DNA from: Natrinema halophilum
Lineage (GTDB): Archaea > Halobacteriota > Halobacteria > Halobacteriales > Natrialbaceae
Length of the DNA stretch: 64,000 nucleotides
Direction: 5' to 3'
Assembly: GCF_013402815.2 (NCBI RefSeq)
Contig: NZ_CP084880.1
Location: 1-64,000, forward strand
Part shown: one piece after another, positions 9,416-17,967 of the stretch
Numbering within the stretch: the first letter of the stretch is position 1
How the letters are laid out: every line of letters starts with the position of its first letter
Notes under the pieces: model-generated
Databases searched by the model: none
What the model was told of the DNA's origin: nothing
What the model saw: only the letters and a program-made list of their open reading frames with translations
Program-made: the position numbers and the translations under genes

Positions 9416-9429
9416 TCTATTTATTTCGG

Positions 9430-9497
9430 GGTTTAAGGAATCCCTTAACGGGCTTGAACCCGAGGCACTCGCCCTGCTCCGTCTGTAGATGGTTTTA
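9430..9497 (+). repeat. Transposon-end-like repeat copy 1
   Basis: Contains CGGGCTTGAACCCG (small hairpin), then CCGAGGCACTCGCCCTG and CTGTAGATGG. The same blocks recur at 43546-43605 and, degraded, at 21138-21190. It is probably the end of a TnpB-type element family, based on similarity among the three copies only. Confidence 0.45.
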
Positions 9498-9506
9498 GAA
9501 TGCTGA

Positions 9507-9813
9507 CTACTCTCGCATATTCCACCGTTCGAGCACCCGTTCTCGAAGGACGAGTAGACCGGGTAGGATCATCCGACAGCTGCGAAAGCGAATAGAATCG
9601 CCAGTCCAGTCACGATACCGAACCACTGGAGTGGGGGTGAGAGCGCGAACGCGAGGACGCCGAAGGCGGCGGCTGTTGCGGCGCTGGCAAGCAGCGTGCC
9701 ACCAGTGCCGGTGATCGTATTGGTAAGCGTTCGACGACGGCCTCGTGACCGCCAGCGAACGATTCCAAGTAGCAGGCCAGGACGTCGAGCCACCGTTCGT
9801 CATCGATCGTCAT
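9507..9813 (-). pseudogene. RND/MMPL-type exporter fragment
   Basis: Three minus-strand frames together give the terminal part of an MMPL-family transporter. The conserved segment is TGTGGTLLASAATAAAFGVL, then FALSPPLQWFGIVTGLAI, then, after a frame change near 9580, LPGLLVLRERVLERW. A further frame change near 9710-9720 connects to GGHEAVVER. Only the last membrane helices of what would be a 700-1000 aa protein remain. Confidence 0.6.
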
Positions 9814-9836
9814 AGCGAAGTCTGCGTCTTCGGCTG

Positions 9837-10209
9837 GTGGGGGTCTGCTGTGCGGATGCCGAGAGTACCATCAGCGACGAGGTCGACAGCGTCGTGTCAT
9901 ACGCAGCTGTATTCGGTTCTCACAATGTCTCGACGATGTACTACGGCCTGTCGAACGTGGATGCTTCCCGGCAGTTGGGGAACTTCGTGTACGCGAAGCG
10001 AATTCACTGGTACGACGAGACAAACGAAGAATTGGTTCGGGGGGTCGCGCAGAGGGGCAAGGCAAACAGTCTGTGACTGGGACGGGCTCTACGCCTACGT
10101 GTCGACGGCCGAATGCATCACTACCGTAGTGACCATCGATGATGACTTCGAGCACTTCAACGCTTTCGAGACCGGAATTAGACAGAGAGTTCCACCGAAC
10201 CCTGCGTGA
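9837..10209 (+). pseudogene. PIN-domain (VapC-like) gene, frameshifted
   Basis: The first frame reads GNFVYAKRIHWYDETNEELV and ends at 10076. A second frame resumes at about 10070 with DGLYAYVSTAECITTVVTID and DDDFEHFNAFET, a conserved C-terminal PIN motif. One frameshift near 10060 breaks it. The 5' part is not well conserved and may also be truncated. Confidence 0.5.
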
Positions 10210-10255
10210 CAGATCGATCCACCTGATGTTCAGCGTCTCACCGGGACCCGAACGA

Positions 10256-10264
10256 ATATATAAC
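10256..10264 (+). promoter_or_regulatory. TATA box for the HxlR-REC-HalX gene
   Basis: ATATATAAC lies 20-28 bp before the ATG at 10284, the spacing expected for a leaderless haloarchaeal transcript. Confidence 0.5.
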
Positions 10265-10283
10265 AACACTTACAAACGCGGGT

Positions 10284-11105
10284 ATGACCCGTCGCGAGGT
10301 CACCGTTCCATCTCAGTACAAACAGGCAATCGAGGCAGTATCGGTGGTCTCGAAGAAATGGCACCCGGTTGTACTGGCAGTGCTCTTTCACGACGGGCCA
10401 CAGGGATTCAACGATCTCCTCCAGACGAATTCCAATCTCTCCGGGAAGGTCCTTTCTGAGACGCTCGAAGACCTTCGGGAAGCCGGTCTTGTCGAACGCA
10501 GGGAGTTGAGCGAAACCGCCTTGCGTGTGGAATACCATCTCACGAACGCAGGTCGCGATTTCGAGCCGATCTTCGACGCACTATCTGACTGGGGAGAGCG
10601 CCACCTCGAGACAGAAAAGCCAGGAGTACTCGTGGCCGATACGGATCATCGAATCATTGATCTGTACAGCCAGTGGCTTCGTACTCGATACAGGATCGTC
10701 TCTGCCCGAGGCACCGATGAAGTCCGCTCGCGCCTCGACGAACCAATCGATATCGTTCTCCTCGACGAGAACCTGCCAGGAACCAATGTCGAGACGTTCG
10801 TATCGGAACTCGATCACGACTGCCGGACGATACTCCTCGTGAACGATCGCCCGTCGTTCGATCTCATTTCGGTATCGGTAGACCAGCTGCTACACAAACC
10901 GATCGTCCACGAAGAGCTGATTGACACGGTCGACGAACAACTCTCGAGGCGGGGGGAATCGGCCGAACAGCGTACGGTATCTTCCCTGAAAGCGAAACGA
11001 GCGCTGTTCGAGTCGGTCTATTCCACCCAACGACTCCGAAATGACGATCGCTATCGCGACCTCTGTGACGAACTCGAAAACCGGTTGGAACGAGACACCC
11101 AGTGA
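10284..11105 (+). CDS. HxlR-type wHTH fused to REC and HalX domains
   Basis: A 273-aa one-piece regulator. Residues 15-110 form an HxlR/MarR-like winged helix (SKKWHPVVLAVLFHDGPQGF, then a wing around VEYHLTNAG). Residues 113-215 are a receiver domain with the acidic pair near 119-121, phospho-acceptor Asp161 in IVLLDENLPG and Lys205 in LLHKP. Residues about 215-273 form a HalX-like helical domain. REC-HalX proteins are common in haloarchaea; an N-terminal HxlR DNA-binding domain is unusual and would give direct phosphorylation-dependent transcription control. It points toward the convergent FPGD-repeat gene. No adjacent cognate kinase; candidates lie at 14.8-17.7 kb. Confidence 0.85.
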   Translation: MTRREVTVPSQYKQAIEAVSVVSKKWHPVVLAVLFHDGPQGFNDLLQTNSNLSGKVLSETLEDLREAGLVERRELSETALRVEYHLTNAGRDFEPIFDALSDWGERHLETEKPGVLVADTDHRIIDLYSQWLRTRYRIVSARGTDEVRSRLDEPIDIVLLDENLPGTNVETFVSELDHDCRTILLVNDRPSFDLISVSVDQLLHKPIVHEELIDTVDEQLSRRGESAEQRTVSSLKAKRALFESVYSTQRLRNDDRYRDLCDELENRLERDTQ

Positions 11106-11175
11106 AATTCGCACGCGACTTTCTCCGGGCATAGTCGACCGGATCCGCTTTTCTCCCCGTTCGTATCGAGATCAG

Positions 11176-14100
11176 TCATCGCTGTCTCTTCTGGGGATCC
11201 ATAGGGTTCTCTCTTTCGGCACCTCCGACGATCCGTCGTTTCAAGACGTAGGCTACCCCACTGAGGGCTGCGAGCCCGGATCCGGCGCCAAAGCCTGGAA
11301 CTTCGTCGTCCAGATCGGGGGTCCTCTCGGAGGCATTCCTATCGCCGGTTTCGACATCGTCACCATCGTCGCTCGAGTCGGCGTCGGTAGCGTCGTCCAT
11401 CTCCGCCTCTCCGCCTTCGTTCGACCCGTCGTCCGAGAACGAGTCATCGGAGGAGTCGACCGAACTCCCGCCGTCAACGGCCTCCCAACTGTCTTCGGGA
11501 AGTACCACCCCGCCCTCTTCGAGCAGCGCGAATTGTTGCTCGTTGTGGGTTTCCTCGAGGTACGCGTTGCCCAGAACCACGGCCGTTCGATCCCGGAAGA
11601 GCATCCCCGGCGTTCCTGGGGAACGCTCCCCGTTCGCGACGATTTGGTAGATGTCTTCCTGGGGTGGCTGGTAGATGTCTTCCTGGGGAGGCTGGTAGAT
11701 GTCTTCCTGGGGTGGCGCCGTGTTGCTGGAGAAGAGCGTGTCACCCGAAAATAGCGTATCGCCTGGGAATAAGGTGTCGCTCGGGAACAGCGTCTTTCCT
11801 GGGAATAGGACGGTTCCATCCGCGAGGAGGGCCGCCTCGCTCTCGCTGAGTTCTCCGGATGGGTCCTCGAGGAAAGCCGCGATGCTCTCCTCGAGTGAAG
11901 CGAGCTGGTCATCGGCATCTCCCGTTCCTGGAGCTTCCTTAAAGAGAACCATCGATCGGTCTCTGATGTGAGCGTCGGCCGTTGCGGTGAGGAATCCGTT
12001 GTCTCCCGGTTCGAGGGCGACGACTAGACTGTTTTCGAGGAGAATCGCCGCTTCTGCCTCCGGAACGCCCTTATTGAGGGCCCCCTCAAGCATCGTGGTC
12101 GTGAGAAGTTCGAGATCCTCCCGAACGAGGGCGTCTCCTGGGAACAACTCGTCGCCGGGGAACCAGGTACCGCCCGGGAATAACGCATTGCTGGGGAACC
12201 AGGTACCGCCTGGGAACAACGTATCTCCTGGGAAAAGCGTATCACCGGAAAAGAAGACGAGTCCATCCGAGATGATCTCCTCGTACTCGGACAGGTCCCG
12301 TTTTCGTACCCACGTGGCGTCCTCGAGGAGCGTCGTGGCGTGTCCGAGCAGCGTCACGATTTCCGCTTCCGGAGCGGCCGTGGCGTCTCCACTCACCAGT
12401 GATCCGCCCTGAACGGCGACGACATCATCCCGAAGGAGAGCGTCTCCGGGGAACCAGGTTCCCCCGGGAAAGATTTCGTCATCGGAGAGAGCCGCCTCGA
12501 GTTCGGAGAGCCCCTGTTCCGCGAGGGTGTCGCCGGGGAAGAACACCGTCGCGTCGGGGAGCCATCGCCGTGCGAAGGACGTAAGGGCCCCGTCTCTTAC
12601 AATCGACTCGCCAGGGACGGCCACGCTGCCGTACTCGAGCGCTTCGTCGAGAATGTCATCGAAAGGAGTTTCAAAAAGCGCTTCGAATTCTGCGAATAGA
12701 ACGGTTTCGTCAGTCCCCACGTCGCGTACTGTTTCGTAAGACTCGTCAGCTACAGGGTACGGGGCGACGTCGAAACTCCCCTCTGGGAGATAGATGCCAC
12801 CCTCATCGAAGAGCGCGAGCCACGGGTATTCGAGTTCGTGGTACTCTTCGAGTTTCGCGTTTCCTCGTACGTACGACACTTCGGGTCGGATGAACGACGG
12901 TCCCGAGAACTCCGATCCGATGTCGTACAGCTCCGTCCCGTCCGACGAGACCAACTCCGATGTCGAGATCGCGTCCTCGAGTCCCGCAAGTCCGTGTGTC
13001 TCGAGCGTATCGCTCGGAAACAGAACTGCCGTGTCCGTACCCTGATCAGTCCACGGGACACGAACGAGATCTCGATTGTGGACCCAAGTACCGCCCGGAA
13101 ATGCCACCGACCGATTCTCGATGAGGCCGGTCGCACCAGCCGTCGGGGACGGGCCAAAGATCGTCTCTCCCGGGACCATCGTCGCGACCTCCTCGACCGC
13201 GATGTCTCGCGTCGTCCGGTACCGTTCGGCAGCGCTCTCGGATTCGTCGGCTTCTTCGTCTATCGAGCCGACAGCTGTCTCGGCCCACGCGTCATGGTGG
13301 CCGAGCGTTCCGAGCCGAACCCTCGAATCCTCGCTCGATCCTTCCCCATCCACGTCGATAGCGTAGAGGTAGCCGTCGTCACAGCCGACGTAGAGCACGC
13401 CATCGACGACCGTGGGTGAACTCCAGATCGGGTCGTCGAACGCGAATTCCCAGACTGGCTTCCCTGTGTCGGCATCGAGCCCTGAGACCGTTCCCTGAAT
13501 GTTCGCGACGTACACCCTCCCATCGGCCACCGTGGGCGCGGCGTGGAACTGCCAGTCAGTGTCGGTGTCGGCCGGCACTGCGACGCCGAATTCCCACAGT
13601 TTCTCGCCCGTAGCGGTGTCGACGGCGTACACCACTGCGTCGGTGGGGTCATCTGCGATGCCGAAGGTCGTATCGTCCGTCCCGACGTACACCACGCCGT
13701 CGTGAACCGTCGTCGCGGTAATAACATGTGCGACCGGTTCCGTGAATGCCCACTCGCGCGTTCCGTTCTCTGCATCTACGGCATACAGCGTCGAGTCATC
13801 GCTGCCCACGTACGCGGTCCCGTCGACCACCGTCACTTCAGAACTGATCCCCAGATCAGTCTCGAACTGCCACTCGAGGGCGCCTGTCTGGGCCTCAAGC
13901 GCATAGACATTTCCATCTCGGCTGCCAATATAAACGACGCCGTCGACGACAGTCGGTGCGTTCCTGATGCTGTCTCCAGTCGAATAACGCCACCGCTCAG
14001 TCCCATCGTCGGCATCGAGGGCGTACACGGTACCGTCTTCGCTGGCGACATAGACGGCGTCGGTCACGCGCGTCGGCGAGGAGTTGACATAGGAACCGGT

Positions 14101-14583
14101 CCGGAAACGCCATTGCTCTGTACCGTCCTCCGCGTCCAGCGCGTAGATGTGGTAGTCTGTACTACCGATGTATACCGTTCCGGCGACGACCTGGGCGTCG
14201 CTACGGATCTGGTTCCCTGTCCGATAGGACCAGCGTTCGCTTCCGTCTGTAGCGTCGATAGCGTATACGAAACCCCCCTTGTCGCCGACGTAAACAGTTC
14301 CGTCAACGATCGTCGGTGACGATTCCACGAAGCCGTCGGCCTCGAACCGCCAGCTCACATCACCAGACTGTGTCCCCTTTTGGGCGCTGGCAACTGTAGA
14401 GCTGGAACTAGAAATACCGACGAGTGAGGCACCACCGACAGCCTTCAGTATACATCTACGGCGAGGTTCATGACCGGATCCAGGACTGCCGGAAGGTGTG
14501 GCTTCGACGGACGTAGTGCTCGGACCGGAAGCGGATCGGTTGTTCTCCACGCGGTTTGTAGATTCGTTTTGCCGACTGTTCAT
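11176..14583 (-). CDS. Exported PQQ-like beta-propeller with FPGD repeats and PGF-CTERM
   Basis: An 1135-aa exported protein. Residues 41-70 form a Tat signal (RRRCILK followed by a hydrophobic Ala/Ser stretch). Residues about 75-430 hold eight YAxDA-type blades of a PQQ/Trp-docking propeller. Residues about 440-960 contain long segments with recurrent PG[DEG]T[LW]F motifs. These condense into hexapeptide runs such as FPGDTLFPGGTW at about 778-821 and SDTLFPGDTLFSGDTLF at about 924-955. PPQEDIYQ then occurs three times in tandem. An acidic linker and a PGF-CTERM anchor (VPGFGAGSGLAALSG, then a basic tail) end the protein. It should be lipid-anchored on the cell surface after archaeosortase processing. 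Function of the hexapeptide part is unknown; a paralogue lies at 34900-37032. Confidence 0.85.
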   Translation of the reverse strand: MNSRQNESTNRVENNRSASGPSTTSVEATPSGSPGSGHEPRRRCILKAVGGASLVGISSSSSTVASAQKGTQSGDVSWRFEADGFVESSPTIVDGTVYVGDKGGFVYAIDATDGSERWSYRTGNQIRSDAQVVAGTVYIGSTDYHIYALDAEDGTEQWRFRTGSYVNSSPTRVTDAVYVASEDGTVYALDADDGTERWRYSTGDSIRNAPTVVDGVVYIGSRDGNVYALEAQTGALEWQFETDLGISSEVTVVDGTAYVGSDDSTLYAVDAENGTREWAFTEPVAHVITATTVHDGVVYVGTDDTTFGIADDPTDAVVYAVDTATGEKLWEFGVAVPADTDTDWQFHAAPTVADGRVYVANIQGTVSGLDADTGKPVWEFAFDDPIWSSPTVVDGVLYVGCDDGYLYAIDVDGEGSSEDSRVRLGTLGHHDAWAETAVGSIDEEADESESAAERYRTTRDIAVEEVATMVPGETIFGPSPTAGATGLIENRSVAFPGGTWVHNRDLVRVPWTDQGTDTAVLFPSDTLETHGLAGLEDAISTSELVSSDGTELYDIGSEFSGPSFIRPEVSYVRGNAKLEEYHELEYPWLALFDEGGIYLPEGSFDVAPYPVADESYETVRDVGTDETVLFAEFEALFETPFDDILDEALEYGSVAVPGESIVRDGALTSFARRWLPDATVFFPGDTLAEQGLSELEAALSDDEIFPGGTWFPGDALLRDDVVAVQGGSLVSGDATAAPEAEIVTLLGHATTLLEDATWVRKRDLSEYEEIISDGLVFFSGDTLFPGDTLFPGGTWFPSNALFPGGTWFPGDELFPGDALVREDLELLTTTMLEGALNKGVPEAEAAILLENSLVVALEPGDNGFLTATADAHIRDRSMVLFKEAPGTGDADDQLASLEESIAAFLEDPSGELSESEAALLADGTVLFPGKTLFPSDTLFPGDTLFSGDTLFSSNTAPPQEDIYQPPQEDIYQPPQEDIYQIVANGERSPGTPGMLFRDRTAVVLGNAYLEETHNEQQFALLEEGGVVLPEDSWEAVDGGSSVDSSDDSFSDDGSNEGGEAEMDDATDADSSDDGDDVETGDRNASERTPDLDDEVPGFGAGSGLAALSGVAYVLKRRIVGGAERENPMDPQKRQR
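11645..11716 (-). repeat. 24-bp tandem repeat, three copies
   Basis: Three near-identical 24-bp units encode PPQEDIYQ three times in the FPGD-repeat protein. The near identity at DNA level implies recent slippage or recombination. Confidence 0.7.
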
Positions 14584-14784
14584 GATCTACCACTCTCCCG
14601 GGGATGCCTCGGTGCGCCTACGATTATCATTCTCACTCTTACTGCGAACTGTATCTCCCGACCACATAATCTCTCGCTGAGACATTCGTAACGGACGGCT
14701 TACCACGACGTAACCTCCTTGACAATCAAGTGTGACAACTAACTGGCAGAATTGTAAAGTGACCTATGGCCGTACCGAGGAATC

Positions 14785-15879
14785 ATGAATTCTCCGCCGG
14801 CGGTGACCGTACTGCTAATCGAGGACGATCCAGACGACGCGCGGATCGTCGAACGATTGCTCCTCGAGTACGCACCGGCCGGCACAGAGCGACCCGGGGG
14901 GAAAGTCGAGATCGAATCAATTGAATACGCGGACAGGCTCCACGATGGGCTCGCAACGATCTCCGGCACATCGATCGATCTCGTGCTTCTGGATCTCGAG
15001 CTGCCGGACAGTAGCGGTGTCGATACCATCGAAGCGATGACGCAACGGGTACCGTCTATACCCATCGTCGTCCTGACCGGTCGGACCGACGTGGGGGTTG
15101 AAGCGATTCAACGAGGGGCCCAGGATTACCTCGTCAAAGGGCGGCTCACCGCCGAACTGTTGTTCAAAACGATTCGATATGCGATCGAACGGTCCGAGAT
15201 CAGCCGCGAGCTTCGGGATCGAAAGCACCGTCTAGTACTTACAAACGAGATCCTTCGGTCGAACCTTCGGAACGACCTCAGCATCGTCGTTGGTCTCGCT
15301 GACCAGCTCCGGAATAGTGACGACCCAGTCGATCAGGACATCGTCGAACCGTTGCTCAAGGCGAGCCGACACGCACTGGAACTCTCGGATACGACTGCCG
15401 AGTTGGTGGATATCATAACGGGTGACGTGACCGTCGAACCGACGCCGACGGATCTCAGTACGATCGTCGAGGCAGAACTTGACCGTATCAGGCACGAAAA
15501 CGACGTCGAACTCTCCATCAAGTGGAACGACACACCCTCGACGCCGATACCGGTCGCAGGAACGCCGATACTCGGATCGGTGTTCGAACACGTATTCTCG
15601 AACGCAGCCACACACAGAAACGGTGATATCGCACGGATCGCTGTAACCGTCGAAGCGACTGACGACACTGCATCTGTCTCGATTGCCGACGACGGCGTCG
15701 GCATTCCTGACGAGCGAAAGGAGGCCATCCTCGACCCCGAGGTCGGAAATCAGGCCTCAGCCGGCGCAGGGCTGTACTTCGTCAGGACCGTTCTCGAGAG
15801 GATTGGCGGCGACCTCGACATTACGGATAACGATCCGCGGGGAACGGTGGTAACGATTACGCTCGATCGAATCGAGTGA
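14785..15879 (+). CDS. REC-HATPase hybrid protein lacking the usual phospho-acceptor His
   Basis: A 364-aa protein transcribed divergently from the FPGD gene. Residues 8-130 are a receiver domain with acidic LLIEDDPDD, Asp70 in LVLLDLELPD and Lys118 in DYLVKG. Residues 150-220 are a dimerisation-like helix pair, and residues 225-362 a histidine-kinase ATPase with N box VFEHVFSNAATH, G1 ADDGVGIPDE and G2 GAGLYFVRTVLE. In haloarchaeal kinases of this type the H box reads LRHNLRND; here it is ILRSNLRNDL, with Ser159 where His is expected. It may therefore be a phosphatase, a pseudokinase or an allosteric ATPase. Loss of His is seen directly; its consequence is inferred. Confidence 0.8.
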   Translation: MNSPPAVTVLLIEDDPDDARIVERLLLEYAPAGTERPGGKVEIESIEYADRLHDGLATISGTSIDLVLLDLELPDSSGVDTIEAMTQRVPSIPIVVLTGRTDVGVEAIQRGAQDYLVKGRLTAELLFKTIRYAIERSEISRELRDRKHRLVLTNEILRSNLRNDLSIVVGLADQLRNSDDPVDQDIVEPLLKASRHALELSDTTAELVDIITGDVTVEPTPTDLSTIVEAELDRIRHENDVELSIKWNDTPSTPIPVAGTPILGSVFEHVFSNAATHRNGDIARIAVTVEATDDTASVSIADDGVGIPDERKEAILDPEVGNQASAGAGLYFVRTVLERIGGDLDITDNDPRGTVVTITLDRIE

Positions 15880-15932
15880 CCGAACGGTGAAATCGCGCCA
15901 CGTGATTTCGGCAGCGAGTGGTCGTGGGTAGT

Positions 15933-17747
15933 TCACTCAACGACGTCTACGTCTGTAATTTCGAATCGTGCGCCACCACTTCGTCCCTCCCTGACATGAA
16001 TCGACCATCCGTGAGCACCGGCGATCTGTCGAACGATACCGAGACCGAGGCCTGTTCCGTCCTCTGACGTCGTATAGCCGCGTTCGAAAATCCGTTCTCT
16101 AGCCGCTTCGGGAATCCCCGACCCGTCGTCCTCGACGAAAAATCCGTCCGGTTGCAAGCCGACCGTAATACGTACGCTGCCGTTCGAATCGGCAGCATCC
16201 CGAATACCGGTATCAGTCCCATTAGGGTCGTCGAATCCGATCACGCTCCCTTCCCCGTCGCGAGTTTCGGCAAAACTATACTCGACGGCGTCCTCGGACG
16301 TCAGCGAGTTTCGGTCCGTCGAACCGTGTTCGACGGCGTTCCGGAACAGATTCTCGAGCAACTGTTGCAAGCGATTTGGATCCGCATGTACCGAGCGGTC
16401 TGTGTCGACGATCAGTTCCGCGTTCTGACCCCACACGCGACCCCAGGCCGACTCCACAACTGTCGATATCTCGACAGGCTCGACCGACTCTATTTGTCGT
16501 CCAGTCCGTGCGAGTCGGAGCAGGTCGTCGATCAGGCCCTCGATTCTGTCCGTCGCATCGAGGACGTGGTCGATGTGCGAGACGTTACCGGACTGAACTG
16601 CCATTTCGGCGCTTCCCCGGATATCCATGAGCGGACCCTGCAAGTCGTGCGAAACGATACTCGCGAACTGGTCCAGGTACTCGTTCTGCTGCAAGAGTTG
16701 TTCCTCGCGGCGCTTGAGGTCGGTGATATCCCTGACGACGACGACAGAGCCGAGCGGGTCCGCGTGACCGCTCTCCAGGGGCGTGGTCGACACCGAAAAG
16801 TGTCGTTCCCGACCGTCGAGTTCGAAAGAAACTTGCGTATCAGTCTGACTCGCAGACGTGAACGCTGTCAACATTTCGGGCGGAACCGGCTCAAAGAACG
16901 CGTCTGCGGGCATTCCAACTGTCGCATCCGTTGGCTCGAAGAGGGCACGGGCAGCGCTGTTCCAGTCGAGGATTCTATTCTCGTCGCCGAGGATAATCGT
17001 GGCATCGACCATCTCTTCTACGGCCGTCTTCCTGCCGACCGGGACGATTTCGAGGAACTCGGCTCGATACAGCGCCCAACTCAACAGAACCACGCCGATG
17101 GTGACTCCAACCGGCGTTGGATCGTGCAGAAACGGTAATACCTCGGCAAACCAGAGCAGGCTCGCCGCCACGCCGAACAGTGGAGTGACTGCAAGTATCC
17201 CCGCTTGTCGGCGACGAAGGCCGCTCGAGTTAGCCCACTCCCCAACGAACAGGACGGTCGAGAGGAACACGAGGATGTACACAATTACGATATGAACCCA
17301 AAACAGCGGGCCGCGAGGTACGTTGAGACCACCGCCGTCATCGACAAACGCAGTCGACTCGAAGAAGAGTTCATGCATCCAAAAGAAATTGGTCCAGAGC
17401 AGTACGAAGTGAACCAGTGCGAACGTAGCCAGGGCGCCGAGAATGATCCGCGGAGCGCTCTTTCCCGTCGCGAATTCGACCGCAATCAGTATCCAACCGG
17501 CGAAACAGATCGTAACCGAAAACATAACCAGGTTGTAGAGTACTAACGACCCGGAAAGGCTGTGGACGAAGTAATAGAGCCCGACCGAACCCAACCAGAG
17601 GCTGACAGCACCAATCGTCACCGCGAACCATTTGCTACCCGGTTTTTCAGGATATCGTATCGGTTTACGTAGCAATATGGGTACACTCACAGCTCCGATG
17701 AGGTATAGCACCCTAATGTGGAATTCCTCAATTGGCCCCATACGCAT
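15933..17747 (-). CDS. Membrane histidine kinase (7TM-PAS-HisKA-HATPase)
   Basis: A 604-aa sensor kinase. Residues 10-230 contain about seven hydrophobic helices, the 7TM sensor region found in many haloarchaeal kinases. Residues 245-345 are a PAS domain ending in VVVVRDITDLKRRE. Residues 355-425 are HisKA with the phospho-acceptor His367 in SIVSHDLQGPL. The ATPase has N box LENLFRNAVEH, G1 EDDGSGIPE and G2 GTGLGLGIVRQI. A Ser/Asp/Gly-rich insert of about 55 residues lies between the N and G1 boxes. It is convergent with the REC-HATPase gene; no response regulator is fused or adjacent. Confidence 0.9.
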   Translation of the reverse strand: MRMGPIEEFHIRVLYLIGAVSVPILLRKPIRYPEKPGSKWFAVTIGAVSLWLGSVGLYYFVHSLSGSLVLYNLVMFSVTICFAGWILIAVEFATGKSAPRIILGALATFALVHFVLLWTNFFWMHELFFESTAFVDDGGGLNVPRGPLFWVHIVIVYILVFLSTVLFVGEWANSSGLRRRQAGILAVTPLFGVAASLLWFAEVLPFLHDPTPVGVTIGVVLLSWALYRAEFLEIVPVGRKTAVEEMVDATIILGDENRILDWNSAARALFEPTDATVGMPADAFFEPVPPEMLTAFTSASQTDTQVSFELDGRERHFSVSTTPLESGHADPLGSVVVVRDITDLKRREEQLLQQNEYLDQFASIVSHDLQGPLMDIRGSAEMAVQSGNVSHIDHVLDATDRIEGLIDDLLRLARTGRQIESVEPVEISTVVESAWGRVWGQNAELIVDTDRSVHADPNRLQQLLENLFRNAVEHGSTDRNSLTSEDAVEYSFAETRDGEGSVIGFDDPNGTDTGIRDAADSNGSVRITVGLQPDGFFVEDDGSGIPEAARERIFERGYTTSEDGTGLGLGIVRQIAGAHGWSIHVREGRSGGARFEITDVDVVE

Positions 17748-17967
17748 ACGATATCTTATTAGTTTGCAGGAGAGATATCAATTTATCGACTGAGTAGAAG
17801 GAGATCGGATAGTACGCTCAGCGACCATCTCATGATGATAGTATCGGACCCTCGCTTCATCATTCAACAGTGAAGTGACTCGAGAGGGAATACGGAAATT
17901 TTCTATTGAACATACTCATTTTTCAAAAATTAGAGGAGAACGGCCACGATTTCGGTCGTGGGAGAAG

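Noticed and set aside
13543-14319. 258-codon frame on the plus strand
   Set aside because: Antisense to the beta-propeller blades; periodicity reflects the propeller repeats.
16152-17138. 328-codon open frame on the plus strand
   Set aside because: Antisense to the histidine kinase; no family resemblance.
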